Assembly (NCBI GenBank): GCA_001890945.1
Contig: MLAX01000001.1
Coordinates: 620,001 to 684,000 of the forward strand
DNA: 64,000 bases
DNA from: Alphaproteobacteria bacterium AO1-B
GTDB lineage: Bacteria > Pseudomonadota > Alphaproteobacteria > Rhizobiales > Stappiaceae
Direction: 5' to 3'
How positions within the stretch are numbered: position 1 is the stretch's first letter; each line of letters starts with the position of its first letter. Shown in pieces: positions 43,399 through 53,555 of this stretch. A program made the translations under genes and the position numbers. The notes under the pieces are model-generated. The model was not told the origin of the DNA and did no database searches. It saw only the letters and a program-made list of their open reading frames with translations.

Positions 43399-44748
43399 AT
43401 GACGCAGCTCCCAAATTCCCTTGAAGCCCGCGATGTCGCGGTCCAGCTTCATTCCTATGCAGATGCCCGGAAGCAAGAAGAGACCGGATCACTTGTGATC
43501 GACAAGGGCGAGGGAATTTACGTCACCGACATCAACGGCAAGCGCTACATTGAGGGCATGGCCGGCCTTTGGAGTGTTGCCGTCGGTTTCGGGGAAAAAC
43601 GTTTGGTCGATGCTGCCGCCCGCCAGATGGAAAAGCTGCCGTACTACCATACATTCACTTATAAGACGCACGGACCGTCGATCGAGCTTGCCGAAAAGCT
43701 GATCGAAATGGCGCCAGTGCCGATGTCCAAGGTCTATTTCACCAATTCCGGGTCCGAGGCCAACGACACGGCGCTGAAACTGATCTGGTACCGGTCAAAT
43801 GCGCTGGGCCAGCCGGAACGCAAAAAGGTAATCTCGCGAGTGCGCGGATATCATGGCGTGACGATCGCCTCGGCAAGCCTGACCGGCCTTCCGAACAACC
43901 ATCGCTCCTTCGATTTACCTCTGCCGCAAGTCCTGCACACAACGAGCCCGCATTACCGCAGCCAGAAAAAAGACGGCGAAAGCGAACCGGATTTTGCCAA
44001 ACGCTGCGCCCAGGATCTTGAGGATCTGATCCTTGCCGAGGGCCCGGAGACAATCGCGGCTTTCTTTGCGGAGCCGGTTATGGGCGCGGGCGGTGTCATC
44101 GTTCCTCCGGAAGGGTACTGGGAAGCCGTCCAGCCTGTGCTCAAGAAATACGGCATCCTGTTTGTCGCCGACGAGGTCATCTGCGGGTTTGGCCGGACCG
44201 GCAATATGTTCGGGACCCAGACCTACAATCTGCAGCCTGACATCATGACCCTATCGAAGGCGTTGTCGTCCTCCTATCAGCCGATCTCGGCTCTGTTGAT
44301 CAATGACGATGTTTATCAGCCGATTGCGGACGAATCCCACAAGATTGGCGTCCTTGGTCATGGTTATACCGGTAGCGGCCATCCTGTTGCGGCGGCGGTT
44401 GCCTTGGAAAACCTGAAGATCATTGAAGAGCGCGATCTCGTTGGAAACGTGCGCGCGATGGCGCCACTTTTTCAGAAGCGGCTCGCCGGTCTGGCGCAAA
44501 ACCCGCTGGTGGTTGAAACCCGGGGGATCGGGCTCATCGGTGCGGCAGAGCTTCACCACGAAGCGTTGGCGGATACACCGGGTGCACTTGGCGCGCGAAC
44601 AAATGCGGTATTCCTCGAAAAGGGCCTGATCTCGCGTAACATGCTGGACGCCATGGCGTTCTGCCCGCCGCTGATCATCACCGAAAATCAGATCAATGAG
44701 ATGTTCGACATTGCGGAGGACAGCCTCCAGGGGGCAGCGCTTCTATGA
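43399..44748 (+). CDS. Class III omega-aminotransferase
   Basis: 449 residues from ATG at 43399 (AGAGGCGG upstream). PLP class III: YFTNSGSEANDTALKLIWYR, SRVRGYHGVTIASASLTG, FVADEVICGFGRTG and the PLP lysine in MTLSKALSSSYQPISALL. It resembles omega-amino acid or putrescine-type pyruvate aminotransferases; the amino donor cannot be told from sequence. It is translationally linked to anmK by an ATGA overlap, an unexpected pairing. It is distinct from the doeD aminotransferase. Confidence 0.88.
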   Translation: MTQLPNSLEARDVAVQLHSYADARKQEETGSLVIDKGEGIYVTDINGKRYIEGMAGLWSVAVGFGEKRLVDAAARQMEKLPYYHTFTYKTHGPSIELAEKLIEMAPVPMSKVYFTNSGSEANDTALKLIWYRSNALGQPERKKVISRVRGYHGVTIASASLTGLPNNHRSFDLPLPQVLHTTSPHYRSQKKDGESEPDFAKRCAQDLEDLILAEGPETIAAFFAEPVMGAGGVIVPPEGYWEAVQPVLKKYGILFVADEVICGFGRTGNMFGTQTYNLQPDIMTLSKALSSSYQPISALLINDDVYQPIADESHKIGVLGHGYTGSGHPVAAAVALENLKIIEERDLVGNVRAMAPLFQKRLAGLAQNPLVVETRGIGLIGAAELHHEALADTPGALGARTNAVFLEKGLISRNMLDAMAFCPPLIITENQINEMFDIAEDSLQGAALL

Positions 44749-45830
44749 CCGGTTGGTCGATTGTCGGCACGATCAGCGGCACATCCGCCGACGGAATTGA
44801 TCTGGCAGAGATTAGGACCGACGGACGTGAAGTGAGTGCGTTTGGCCCAGCTGAGACCATCAACTACCGGCCGGAAACGCGAACGCGTGTTCTGGAGGCT
44901 GCGGCGAAGAAAGGAACGGGCCGGGAGAATTGGCCGAACTTGGCTCGTGCCGTGACCGAAGACCATGCCGAGGCTGTTGGGGCGTTTCTTGGGAAACACG
45001 CTTTGGTACCCGACGCTGTCGTCTTTCATGGCCAGACCGTTTGGCATGATCCGGACGCAGGCGAGACCGTCCAACTCGGTGACCCGCAACTGCTGGCGGA
45101 CATCTTGAAGGTCCCTGTGATCGGCGACGTTCGCTTGGCGGATATGGCGGCCGGAGGGCAGGGCGCACCGCTTGTTCCGGTCTATCATCAGGCGCTCGCG
45201 CGATCTCTGGTCGGCGGTGAGCAGGAACCGATCTGCTTTTTGAACATTGGCGGTGTGTCCAATCTCACATTCATAGATGGCGAAACCCTACATGCATTCG
45301 ACATAGGGCCGGGGAATGCGCTGCTGGATGACTGGATCCGGCGGCATGGGGCTGGTGACTATGATGCTGGTGGTGAGATTTCGGCAAAAGGCAAAGTTTC
45401 GGAAGACCGTCTTGTTGATGCTCTATCCCATCCGTTTTTGTCGGAGGCTGGACCAAAGTCATTGGACCGGTACAGCTTTTCCGGAGATTTCGTTGAAGGA
45501 TTGAGCCTTGAAGACGGCGCGGCAACACTTCTGGCGTTCACGGTTGGCACTATCTCAATGGCACAAACACTTTTGCCAAAACGTGTAAAATCGTGGCTGG
45601 TCTGTGGTGGCGGGCGCCATAATCCCGTGTTACTCCGCCGATTACAGGAAGAGCTGTCCGGTGACGTCGTTTCGGCGGATGTTTACAACATTGATGGCGA
45701 TGCGCTTGAAGCACAGGCGATGGCGTTTTTGGGCGCGCGGCGGCTGGCCGGATTGCCGACAACCTTCCCGGAAACGACCGGAGCCAGTGGCCCGGTGATT
45801 GGCGGACGGCTCTACCACCCCGGAGAGTAA
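44745..45830 (+). CDS. anmK: Anhydro-N-acetylmuramic acid kinase
   Basis: 361 residues, ASKHA fold: TISGTSADGIDLAEI at the phosphate loop, VVFHGQTVWHDP, LNIGGVSNLTFI, DIGPGNALLDDW and CGGGRHNPVLLRRL. AnmK phosphorylates and opens 1,6-anhydro-MurNAc released during peptidoglycan turnover, feeding MurNAc-6-phosphate recycling. No murQ or nagK is in the window. Confidence 0.93.
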   Translation: MTGWSIVGTISGTSADGIDLAEIRTDGREVSAFGPAETINYRPETRTRVLEAAAKKGTGRENWPNLARAVTEDHAEAVGAFLGKHALVPDAVVFHGQTVWHDPDAGETVQLGDPQLLADILKVPVIGDVRLADMAAGGQGAPLVPVYHQALARSLVGGEQEPICFLNIGGVSNLTFIDGETLHAFDIGPGNALLDDWIRRHGAGDYDAGGEISAKGKVSEDRLVDALSHPFLSEAGPKSLDRYSFSGDFVEGLSLEDGAATLLAFTVGTISMAQTLLPKRVKSWLVCGGGRHNPVLLRRLQEELSGDVVSADVYNIDGDALEAQAMAFLGARRLAGLPTTFPETTGASGPVIGGRLYHPGE

Positions 45831-45861
45831 GTTCCGCTTTTCAAGAGGTTTTGGAGGCATC

Positions 45862-47223
45862 GTGAAGACAATCACGGAACCCGCGCGCGAAATTGACGTC
45901 ATTCATGAAACCGATGTTCTAGTGGTAGGCTCTGGCCCGGGCGGCCTGTCTGCTGCACTTGGCGCTGCGCGCGCCGGCGTTGATGTGACGCTTGTGGAGC
46001 GTTTCGGCTGTTTGGGTGGCAACATCACGGCAGTGGGCGTCGAGGGCTTTGCCTGGTACCGTCACGAGAAGACCGTTGATACGGAGGGTGTCGGCCGAGA
46101 ATTCGAAAGCCGTGCGCGTGAAGCCGGCGCTACGACACCGGAGCCGCAATCCGATAGCGATGCGATCGATGCGGAAGGCTTCAAGTTGGTCGCCGACAAT
46201 CTGGTTGAAGAAGCCGGCATCCGGCCGATGATGCATCGTGCCTTTGCGGCTCCGATCATGGACGGCAACGAGATCAAGGGCATCATTACCGAAAGCAAGG
46301 CAGGCCGCGAAGCGATCCTCGCAAAGCGCGTGATTGATGCAACGGGCGATGCCGACATTGCCTATCGCGCCGGGGCCGAGACGCACAAGACACCGGTTGA
46401 GGAAATGCAGGCGGCCTCCGTCATGTTTTCTATGAACGGAGTCGACAAGCGGAAATTCATGGAGGCCGTCAAGGCCGATCCGCACACCTACAAGGACTGG
46501 GAAAGCGGCGAATGGACGGTGGAAACCACCGGCAAGGAGGACAAGATGTTCTCGCCATTCCTGAAGAAGCCGTTCAAGCAGGCCCTGGAAGCCGGTATTA
46601 TTCCGGCTCATTTGCAGACCATTTCCGGAACCTGGGGTGCTGTCTATGATAGCGGGGATCTGACGTATTTGAATCTGGTGCACTTGCCAGAGTGTGACGG
46701 GACCGATCCGGATTCCATGACGCGCAACGAGATCGAGGGCCGCCGCCAGGCCATGCTCGCTGTCGAAGCCTTGAAGCGGTATCAGCCGGGCTGTGAAGAC
46801 GCCAAGCTGCGGAATTTCGGGATGACCATTGGTATTCGGGACACCCGCAAGATACTGGCGGCCTATGACATGACCGGCCACGATGTTCGCGAGCAGGGTC
46901 GGTTTGACGACAGCGTCGGCATATTCCCGGAATTCATCGATGGGTACGGCATTCTCATCCTGCCGACCACGGGCCGATATTTCCAGCTGCCGTACCGTAC
47001 CATGCTTCCGAAGGGCGTGAAGAATCTACTCGTTGCCGGACGTGCGACTGGAGGTGACAAGGTTAGCCATGCGGCCACACGGAACATGATGTGCTGCACG
47101 GTGACAGGTCAGGGCGCGGGCGTTGCCGCTGCAATCTCCGTGAAACATGGCATCGACCTGGATGCGATGGATATTGCCCTGCTGCAAATCGAACTGAAGC
47201 GTCAGGGCGTCCGGCTGCACTAA
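45862..47223 (+). CDS. FAD-dependent oxidoreductase (PF12831-like)
   Basis: 453 residues from GTG at 45862, which has GGAGG five bases upstream; the frame is open further upstream inside anmK. N-terminal dinucleotide-binding motif VVGSGPGGLSAALGAARAG followed by LVERFGCLGGNIT, then RVIDATGDADIAYRAG and near the C-terminus NLLVAGRATGGDKVSHAATR. This pattern fits the FAD_oxidored family, often annotated as HdrA- or xanthan lyase-like. Substrate unknown. The linked aminotransferase and GntR regulator may point to an amine or amino-acid pathway. Confidence 0.82.
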   Translation: MKTITEPAREIDVIHETDVLVVGSGPGGLSAALGAARAGVDVTLVERFGCLGGNITAVGVEGFAWYRHEKTVDTEGVGREFESRAREAGATTPEPQSDSDAIDAEGFKLVADNLVEEAGIRPMMHRAFAAPIMDGNEIKGIITESKAGREAILAKRVIDATGDADIAYRAGAETHKTPVEEMQAASVMFSMNGVDKRKFMEAVKADPHTYKDWESGEWTVETTGKEDKMFSPFLKKPFKQALEAGIIPAHLQTISGTWGAVYDSGDLTYLNLVHLPECDGTDPDSMTRNEIEGRRQAMLAVEALKRYQPGCEDAKLRNFGMTIGIRDTRKILAAYDMTGHDVREQGRFDDSVGIFPEFIDGYGILILPTTGRYFQLPYRTMLPKGVKNLLVAGRATGGDKVSHAATRNMMCCTVTGQGAGVAAAISVKHGIDLDAMDIALLQIELKRQGVRLH

Positions 47224-47247
47224 GCCTAACCTGACAATGCCAATGCT

Positions 47248-47301
47248 GTCCCGGCCTCGCGCCGGGACCAAAAAGCCATGGCCCCGGTTCAAGACCGGGG
47301 C
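47248..47301. repeat. Pair of adjacent GC-rich palindromes
   Basis: GTCCCGGC-ctcgc-GCCGGGAC (47248-47268) and GCCCCGGT-tcaag-ACCGGGGC (47281-47301), both with perfect 8-base arms. They lie between the FAD oxidoreductase and the GntR gene. They could act as a terminator (AAAAAG follows the first but no T-run) or belong to a dispersed palindromic repeat family. Confidence 0.55.
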
Positions 47302-47387
47302 AGCGCATTTCATTCACACAGCTCGTCTTCGTGCACTGCCGGACTATCGGCTTGGCATAAGGGCTTCCACAGGCTATCAGATTTGGC

Positions 47388-48005
47388 ATGAACGGATCTG
47401 AAATCTATCACCGGCTGATCGGCCTCATCGAAGAACGCACGCTCAAGCCGGGCGATCGGTTACGCGAAGCCGATCTCGCCGAGAGTTTCGGTGTGTCCCG
47501 CACGCCGATCCGTGAGGGGTTGAAACGGCTAGAGGCGCAAGGCCTTGCTGTGCACGAACCCAACCGGGGCATGGTGATCCCGACGCTCGATCACAACCAG
47601 ATCAACGAAGTCTATTTCATGCGGGAAGTTCTGGAGGGGACGGCTGCAGGTCTTGCCGCAAAGCACGCCTCGAAACCGGAAATCGAAATCCTTCAGGATT
47701 TGGTGGATGCGGACCGCAAACGGGTTACCGATACGGACAGCCTTGTCCGGTCAAACCGGGAGTTCCACCGGCGCCTGTGCCTTGCCTCGCACAACCGCTA
47801 TCTCGTCGATCAGATCGAGCATTTGCGCCTGTCCCTGATCCTCATGGCAGGAACAACGCTCGACACACCGGAGCGCCGTGAAACGGCTGTCGAAGAGCAT
47901 GCGGCCATTGTGACCGCGATTGCCAACGGTAACTCCGAGGCTGCTGAAGCCGCCGCCCGGCGCCATATCGCCCACGCCCACAAAACCCGTCTGCAGCAGA
48001 TCTGA
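47388..48005 (+). CDS. GntR family regulator, FCD subfamily
   Basis: 205 residues. Winged helix at residues 5-70 (ERTLKPGDRLREADLAESFG, SRTPIREGLKRLEAQGL) and FCD domain with VLEGTAAGLAAKHA, NREFHRRLCLASHN and EEHAAIVTAI, which include the metal-binding Asp/His positions. It probably controls the aminotransferase-anmK-FAD unit upstream or sdaA downstream, which converges on it with a 15-bp gap. Confidence 0.88.
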   Translation: MNGSEIYHRLIGLIEERTLKPGDRLREADLAESFGVSRTPIREGLKRLEAQGLAVHEPNRGMVIPTLDHNQINEVYFMREVLEGTAAGLAAKHASKPEIEILQDLVDADRKRVTDTDSLVRSNREFHRRLCLASHNRYLVDQIEHLRLSLILMAGTTLDTPERRETAVEEHAAIVTAIANGNSEAAEAAARRHIAHAHKTRLQQI

Positions 48006-48020
48006 ATTTTTGGGCGGGTA

Positions 48021-49415
48021 TCAGCATTCCACGATGTTGACCGCCAGACCGCCTTTGGATGTTTCCTTGTATTGCTCCATCATGTCCATGCCGGTTTGGC
48101 GCATGGTCTCGATACATCCATCAAGGGGAACAAAGTGCGAGCCGTCGCCGCGCAAAGCCAATGAGGCCGCCGTTACGGCTTTTACAGCGCCGAGTGCGTT
48201 GCGTTCGATGCAGGGAACCTGGACGAGGCCGGCAATCGGGTCGCAGGTCATGCCCAGATGGTGTTCCAGGGCAATTTCAGCAGCATTTTCGATTTGCTCA
48301 TTGGTGCCACCTAGTGCTGCGCAGAGCCCCGCTGCGGCCATGGCGGATGCTGAGCCGACTTCGCCCTGGCACCCGACCTCGGCACCAGAAATCGAGGCAT
48401 TCGACTTGATGATGCCGCCAATCGCAGCAGCTGTGAGCAAAAACGTTCGAATGCCATTGGCGTCCGCGTCGGGGCAATGATCAAGATAGTAGCGGGTGAC
48501 CGCCGGAATGACGCCAGCAGCGCCATTGGTCGGGGCCGTGACAACCCGCCCTCCAGCTGCGTTTTCTTCGTTGACTGCCATGGCATAGACACCCAGCCAG
48601 TCGACGACATTGTGTTCAAACGGAGGGTTTGAGCGGCCTTCCTTGATTAGCTTTTGATAGATGTCAGCAGCCCGTCGCTTCACCTTCAAACCGCCTGGAA
48701 GGATGCCGGACTGTGTGATGCCGCGATTGATACAAGCGTCCATTGCAGACCAGAGTTTGTCGATACCCGCCTCGACCTCTTCCTTTGTTTTGTCTGCGCA
48801 TTCGTTCTGCAGTTTCATCTCCGCGATGCTCAAGCCATGGTCCTGGCCCATCTCCAGCATTTGTTTGGCGGAAGCGAACGGGAAGGGAACTTCCTGCCGG
48901 GCGAGCTCATTGACCGGTTCGTTGGTTGTCTTGCGCAGTTCTGCTTCGCTGGCGACGAAGCCACCACCGATTGAATAAAAGACAAAACTGTCGAGTACGG
49001 AGCCGTCGCTGCCAAGAAGATGAAAGGTCATGCCATTCGCATGAAGCGGCAATGAGGGGCCGTAGTCAAAGATCACGTCCTTTTCCGGATGGAACGGAAG
49101 ATCAAAGAGACCGTCGATCCGCAAGCGCTTATCTGAAGCTAGTTTCTCCAGCATCGGTTCGACTTGATCCGGGTCCAGCGTGTCCGGAGTTGCGCCCAAC
49201 AATCCAAGGCACACCGCCTTGTCGGTGGCGTGTCCCTTTCCGGTAAACGCCAAAGACCCATGAAGCGTCACTGTAATGCGTGACGCGGACCGGCATACGG
49301 TCGGGTTGCCCCTCAGTCGATCAACGTAGCGGTGAACTGCTACCATCGGTCCGACAGTGTGTGAACTGGAGGGGCCGATACCGATCTTGAAAATATCAAA
49401 AACGCTGATGAACAT
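48021..49415 (-). CDS. sdaA: L-serine dehydratase, single-chain iron-sulfur type
   Basis: 464 residues holding both beta (about 1-160) and alpha (about 190-464) domains. [16 protein letters not shown] opens the beta part. Three Cys expected to hold the [4Fe-4S] cluster are in [25 protein letters not shown] and [23 protein letters not shown] is the substrate region. Converts L-serine to pyruvate and ammonia. Confidence 0.94.
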   Translation of the reverse strand: MFISVFDIFKIGIGPSSSHTVGPMVAVHRYVDRLRGNPTVCRSASRITVTLHGSLAFTGKGHATDKAVCLGLLGATPDTLDPDQVEPMLEKLASDKRLRIDGLFDLPFHPEKDVIFDYGPSLPLHANGMTFHLLGSDGSVLDSFVFYSIGGGFVASEAELRKTTNEPVNELARQEVPFPFASAKQMLEMGQDHGLSIAEMKLQNECADKTKEEVEAGIDKLWSAMDACINRGITQSGILPGGLKVKRRAADIYQKLIKEGRSNPPFEHNVVDWLGVYAMAVNEENAAGGRVVTAPTNGAAGVIPAVTRYYLDHCPDADANGIRTFLLTAAAIGGIIKSNASISGAEVGCQGEVGSASAMAAAGLCAALGGTNEQIENAAEIALEHHLGMTCDPIAGLVQVPCIERNALGAVKAVTAASLALRGDGSHFVPLDGCIETMRQTGMDMMEQYKETSKGGLAVNIVEC

Positions 49416-49651
49416 CGTTGAAGAGTGCTCTTACCTTTGCCGGGAACCGGTTGTGTGACAGATGAGGCGCAAACTATCAGGTCTCACCACCCAAAATGGC
49501 AGTATAACGAGCAATTCTGTGTTGATTGCGACATTTTCGAAACGACTGATTTTCCTGTGAACATCGGCTTGGGGAAACAGTTGTTCCGTTGGTTGCCCTT
49601 TGATAGCGTGCGGCTCCCAACAAATCAGACAAACTGGTACAAGAGATCCAT

Positions 49652-50872
49652 ATGCAATCCCAGCACCCTTCTGACAAAAATGACGTCCTTCGCACGAAAA
49701 AGGATGCATTCAAGATACCGGAAGGCGTGATCTACCTGGATGGGAATTCGCTTGGTGTCCTGCCGAAAAATGTCCCGGCCCGGCTTGCCGAAGTTGTCGA
49801 GCAGGAATGGGGAACGAGCCTCATCAAATCCTGGAACGAACACAGCTGGTTCGATCTGCCACTGCGGGTCGGAAATCGAATTGGCCGGCTGATCGGCGCA
49901 CCTGAAGGTTCAGTTGTGGCGTGCGACAGCACTTCTGTAAATGTGTTCAAGGTGCTCGCAGCGGCTCTCTCCCTCCGGGCGGACAGGAAGGTGATCCTGT
50001 CCGACAACGGGAACTTTCCAACAGATCTCTATGTGGCGTCCGGCTTGTCCGAGTTGCTCGACAAAGGTCACGAGTTGAGGGTCGTCGCGCCCGAAGACGT
50101 TGACGGCGCTATAACTGAAGAGGTTGCGGTTGTTATGCTGACGCAGGTCGACTACCGGACGGGCCGTTTGCACGACATGGCTGCGTTGACGAAAAAGGCC
50201 CACCAAGCGGGTGCGCTCGCGATTTGGGACCTGGCACATTCAGCAGGTGCGATCCCAGTCGATCTGGAAGGGGCAAAAGCCGACTTTGCCATTGGGTGCG
50301 GGTACAAATACCTCAATGGTGGGCCTGGGGCACCAGCGTTTCTTTATGTGGCTGAGGGTCATCTGGAGAAAGTGACATCCCCGGTCACGGGTTGGATGGG
50401 GCACGAGGCGCCGTTTGCTTTCGATCTCGATTATCGCGCTGTTCATGGTGTGAACCGTATGACGGTTGGAACACCGGCGATCCTGTCGCTGTCCAGCCTT
50501 TATGCCGCTTTGGACGTCTTTGAAGATGTCGACATGGCTGACATCCGGAAGAAGTCCATCTCCTTGAGCGAATTGTTTATTAAGGAGGTAGAGGAGAAAT
50601 GCCCGCAACTAACACTGGCGAGCCCGCGCGATCCGGAAACCCGCGGCAGTCAGGTCTCGTTCCGGTTTGAAGAAGGGTATGCTGCCATGCAGGCGTTGAT
50701 TGCGCGTGGCGTGATTGGCGATTTTCGGGCACCGGATGTGATGCGTTTCGGCTTCACGCCGCTCTACCTGTCTCATCAGGACGTGGTCGACGCCGTTGCG
50801 ATCCTCGCGGACATCCTTGAGACGGGAAGCTGGGACCGCCCGGAATTCAAGAGCCGGGCAAAAGTCACTTAG
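49652..50872 (+). CDS. kynU: Kynureninase
   Basis: 406 residues, PLP fold type I. IYLDGNSLGVLP at the N-terminus, SDNGNFPTDLYVASG, IWDLAHSAGAIPVDL and the PLP lysine in GCGYKYLNGGPGAPAFLY identify KynU, which cleaves kynurenine or 3-hydroxykynurenine to anthranilates and alanine. No other kyn gene is in the window. AAGAGATCC precedes the ATG. The 3' end overlaps the convergent GGDEF/EAL gene by 8 bases. Confidence 0.94.
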   Translation: MQSQHPSDKNDVLRTKKDAFKIPEGVIYLDGNSLGVLPKNVPARLAEVVEQEWGTSLIKSWNEHSWFDLPLRVGNRIGRLIGAPEGSVVACDSTSVNVFKVLAAALSLRADRKVILSDNGNFPTDLYVASGLSELLDKGHELRVVAPEDVDGAITEEVAVVMLTQVDYRTGRLHDMAALTKKAHQAGALAIWDLAHSAGAIPVDLEGAKADFAIGCGYKYLNGGPGAPAFLYVAEGHLEKVTSPVTGWMGHEAPFAFDLDYRAVHGVNRMTVGTPAILSLSSLYAALDVFEDVDMADIRKKSISLSELFIKEVEEKCPQLTLASPRDPETRGSQVSFRFEEGYAAMQALIARGVIGDFRAPDVMRFGFTPLYLSHQDVVDAVAILADILETGSWDRPEFKSRAKVT

Positions 50873-52970
50873 TCGGTATATGCGCCTGACTTTCCAGGAA
50901 GCCCAAGAACCGGTCCTCCGGGACCGGTTTTGAATAGAGGTAACCTTGGAACCGGTCGCAGCCGTTTTCCGTGAGCCAGTCTCTTTGTTCGACCGTCTCA
51001 ACGCCTTCGGCGACCACGGTGGCGCCCAATGCGTCTGCAAGCGAGAGGATCAGTTTCACGATCGCCCCCCCGTTCGAGATGTCATTGATGAACATCCGGT
51101 CGATTTTGATACCGTCGATCGGATAGTTATAGAGATATGCAAGGTTCGAATAGCCGGTGCCGAAATCGTCAATGACGATGCTGTAACCGATGATCTTGAG
51201 TTCGTTCAACGCGGTGAGTGCGTCCGGGATCTCGCCTAGAACGACATTCTCCGTAATCTCCAGGATGATTTTTGTCGGATCGCAGCCATAAATATCCGGC
51301 AAATCCATCATGAGCGCGGTGAATTCCGGATCGGATAACTGCCAGGGCGAGACATTCATTGAGATCGAGATGTCAAACCCGCGTTGCTGGAACCGAGTTT
51401 GTGCCTGCGCAACGCTCCTGCAGACCCACGCGCCGATCCGATTGATCAAGCCGGTGTCTTCGGCAAGCGGAATGAACTGATCCGGCGGAACAAGCCCTTT
51501 TTCTGGGTGAAGCCAGCGGATCAACGCTTCGGCGGATACAGTTTCGCTGGAGGCGGTCAACGCGATAGGTTGGAAGTAGAGCGCGAACTCGTCCTCTTCG
51601 ATCGCTCGTTCCATATCTTTTTTCAGTGCAAGATTTTCATCCCGCCGGAGCCGCATCGCGTCATGAAAACGGACGCATTTCTCCTTAGAGTCCTGCTTGG
51701 CCTGATAAAGGGCCAAATCTGCGTTCCGGATCAGGTTGTCGATAGAGCGGCCGTCCTCTGGATAATGTGAGTAACCAATACTCAGACTCACACTGCGCGG
51801 GTGACCATCGATCATCTGCTGATAACTGAAGCTTCCGAGCAGCGATTTGCCGAACCAGCCCGGACCTTCGGCCTCCGGGTCCTCAAGGTGACAGATGAGA
51901 AATTCATCGCCGCCCAGGCGCGCAACAATGTCCTGAGGACCTGCAATCTCTTTCAGACGGTTGCCAACAAGCTGCAGCAGGGCGTCCCCAGCGGCATGGC
52001 CCATCGTGTCATTGATGGCTTTGAAGTCGTCCAGATCCACCAGATACAATGTAGCCGTCAAACCCTTTGTCGCCGCATCGGCGAGCAACTTTGACAAACG
52101 CTCGGTCAAATAGGTGCGGTTCGATAGTCCGGTTAGAGCATCATGGCTCGCCAGATACTGGGCCCGCTCCTTTGTTTCATGAAGCTCGGTAACGTCTATC
52201 TCACTGACTAGGTAAGCTGGCTGGCTGGTAACTGCGTCGCTGCATGGCCGAACAGTCAGTTCATGCCATCGGTCGCCCTGGCTGGTGCGCACAAGCGCGA
52301 CGAGGCGTGCATTCCGCTCTTTATCCAACCGCTCCTTAAGGTGCAGGATGTCTGCCGGATTTTGAAATTGCTGATAGAAGTTCGTTTCAAGATCCACGCA
52401 AGCAGCCCGTGCTGCTGTGTTCCGGTAAAGTGGAGAGCCGTCTTTCGTAAAGAGCGAGATCATCACGGTAGTGTGCATCAACGCTTCGGCGCTTCGAAGG
52501 GTTTCTGGCTGTTGTTCGTGATGGTCGCGCGCTTCGCACAGCATTGCCATGCGTCCGTCATTTAGGATGATGCCACTTAGAGTGACCTGAAGAACCCGGG
52601 CTTTTCCTTTGGGATAAAGTGTCCAAATCTCGGAAACACTTACGTCCTTCTGAGTGAAGTCCTGCCGATATTGTTTCAGCCGTTGGTCCACGGAATGAGA
52701 CATGTCGGATGCCATATCTCTGGCCCGTAACTCTTCCAGACTTGGCGCGCCGGTGATTTCCAAAGCCTTTTTGTTGGCCCAAATTATTCTTTTTTCGTCG
52801 AAATCAAAAATCCAGACACCGGTGTCAAGCCGGTCATAGATACTTGTAATCAGGCGGGCATCGAACCTGAGATCGGTGATTGCTATTCCGGCATGTTCAG
52901 ACTCATCTGTGGAGTGCCGCACAATCTTTTGGAGTTTAAGTTGATCGGACAGGGTCATTCTCCACGCCAT
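50865..52970 (-). CDS. PAS-GGDEF-EAL cyclic-di-GMP enzyme
   Basis: 701 residues if started at ATG 52970; ATG 52958 (four residues later) is also possible and neither has a clear ribosome site. No membrane segment. One PAS domain at about 40-150 (VWIFDFDEKRIIWANKKALEITG) is followed by a second PAS-like region to about 275. The GGDEF domain (about 285-440) has an intact active site in RLGGDEFLI, and the EAL domain (about 455-695) has AEALIRW plus ENVVLGE and DDFGTGYSNL, so both synthesis and hydrolysis of c-di-GMP are possible. Confidence 0.9.
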   Translation of the reverse strand: MAWRMTLSDQLKLQKIVRHSTDESEHAGIAITDLRFDARLITSIYDRLDTGVWIFDFDEKRIIWANKKALEITGAPSLEELRARDMASDMSHSVDQRLKQYRQDFTQKDVSVSEIWTLYPKGKARVLQVTLSGIILNDGRMAMLCEARDHHEQQPETLRSAEALMHTTVMISLFTKDGSPLYRNTAARAACVDLETNFYQQFQNPADILHLKERLDKERNARLVALVRTSQGDRWHELTVRPCSDAVTSQPAYLVSEIDVTELHETKERAQYLASHDALTGLSNRTYLTERLSKLLADAATKGLTATLYLVDLDDFKAINDTMGHAAGDALLQLVGNRLKEIAGPQDIVARLGGDEFLICHLEDPEAEGPGWFGKSLLGSFSYQQMIDGHPRSVSLSIGYSHYPEDGRSIDNLIRNADLALYQAKQDSKEKCVRFHDAMRLRRDENLALKKDMERAIEEDEFALYFQPIALTASSETVSAEALIRWLHPEKGLVPPDQFIPLAEDTGLINRIGAWVCRSVAQAQTRFQQRGFDISISMNVSPWQLSDPEFTALMMDLPDIYGCDPTKIILEITENVVLGEIPDALTALNELKIIGYSIVIDDFGTGYSNLAYLYNYPIDGIKIDRMFINDISNGGAIVKLILSLADALGATVVAEGVETVEQRDWLTENGCDRFQGYLYSKPVPEDRFLGFLESQAHIPTK

Positions 52971-53555
52971 GCATACGCATTGCAAACATCGTCCAACTCG
53001 ACAGTTTAACCACCTGCAATCTAGGATTTAAAAACCAATATCCGCAGGACTAACAATGTCTCAAACCGGATAAGAGATGGCTTCTTGCTAAGCGGCTGTT
53101 CCTAATGGATGTATTTAAAAATAGGTAAGAGTGGTGAAAATTCTCCTAACTCCATGATGTTAAATCGCAAAAAACAGTGTACATGATTGGCGTTGTATCT
53201 GCACTAGTTGTGTTGATCGCAATTGAGCGTGCTTATCCTTGTTTTCCCGAACACGATCCTCGGCCGCTGGTTTTTCGTTTTCCAGCAGATGCTTCTCGCT
53301 AAACGCGTATTCTCAAGACGGCAAAGGACCGTGGCGCTGCGGCTAGACTGCCCAGCGATTTCCCATCCAGGATTTGTATGAAACAATTGGGTCTCGGCTT
53401 TGCTATTTGATTTACGCATGTTTGCACTGTTCCCGCTGTCATATCTTTTGACTTGGCGTTGAATACGGATCAGCTGTACCAAAACGCCTCGATAATCGGA
53501 AAAATTTGCCTTTTCTGGTGCAAAGGGCGGTTTTTATGAGTTGATTGATCTGCCA
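52971..53555. other. Gene-poor intergenic region
   Basis: About 585 bp that is AT-richer than the flanking genes. No frame with a convincing ribosome site was found; a 39-codon frame at 53183-53302 and a 92-codon minus-strand frame at 53204-53482 look accidental. It should contain the promoters of the GGDEF/EAL gene and the second LIV operon, but I could not assign them with confidence. Confidence 0.5.

Noticed and set aside
53183..53302. 39-codon plus-strand frame with a hydrophobic start
   Set aside because: No ribosome site, no neighbours in operon arrangement and no known family; too weak to list as a gene.
53204..53482. 92-codon minus-strand frame in the gene-poor region
   Set aside because: No ribosome site and an irregular, unpatterned composition; likely chance.
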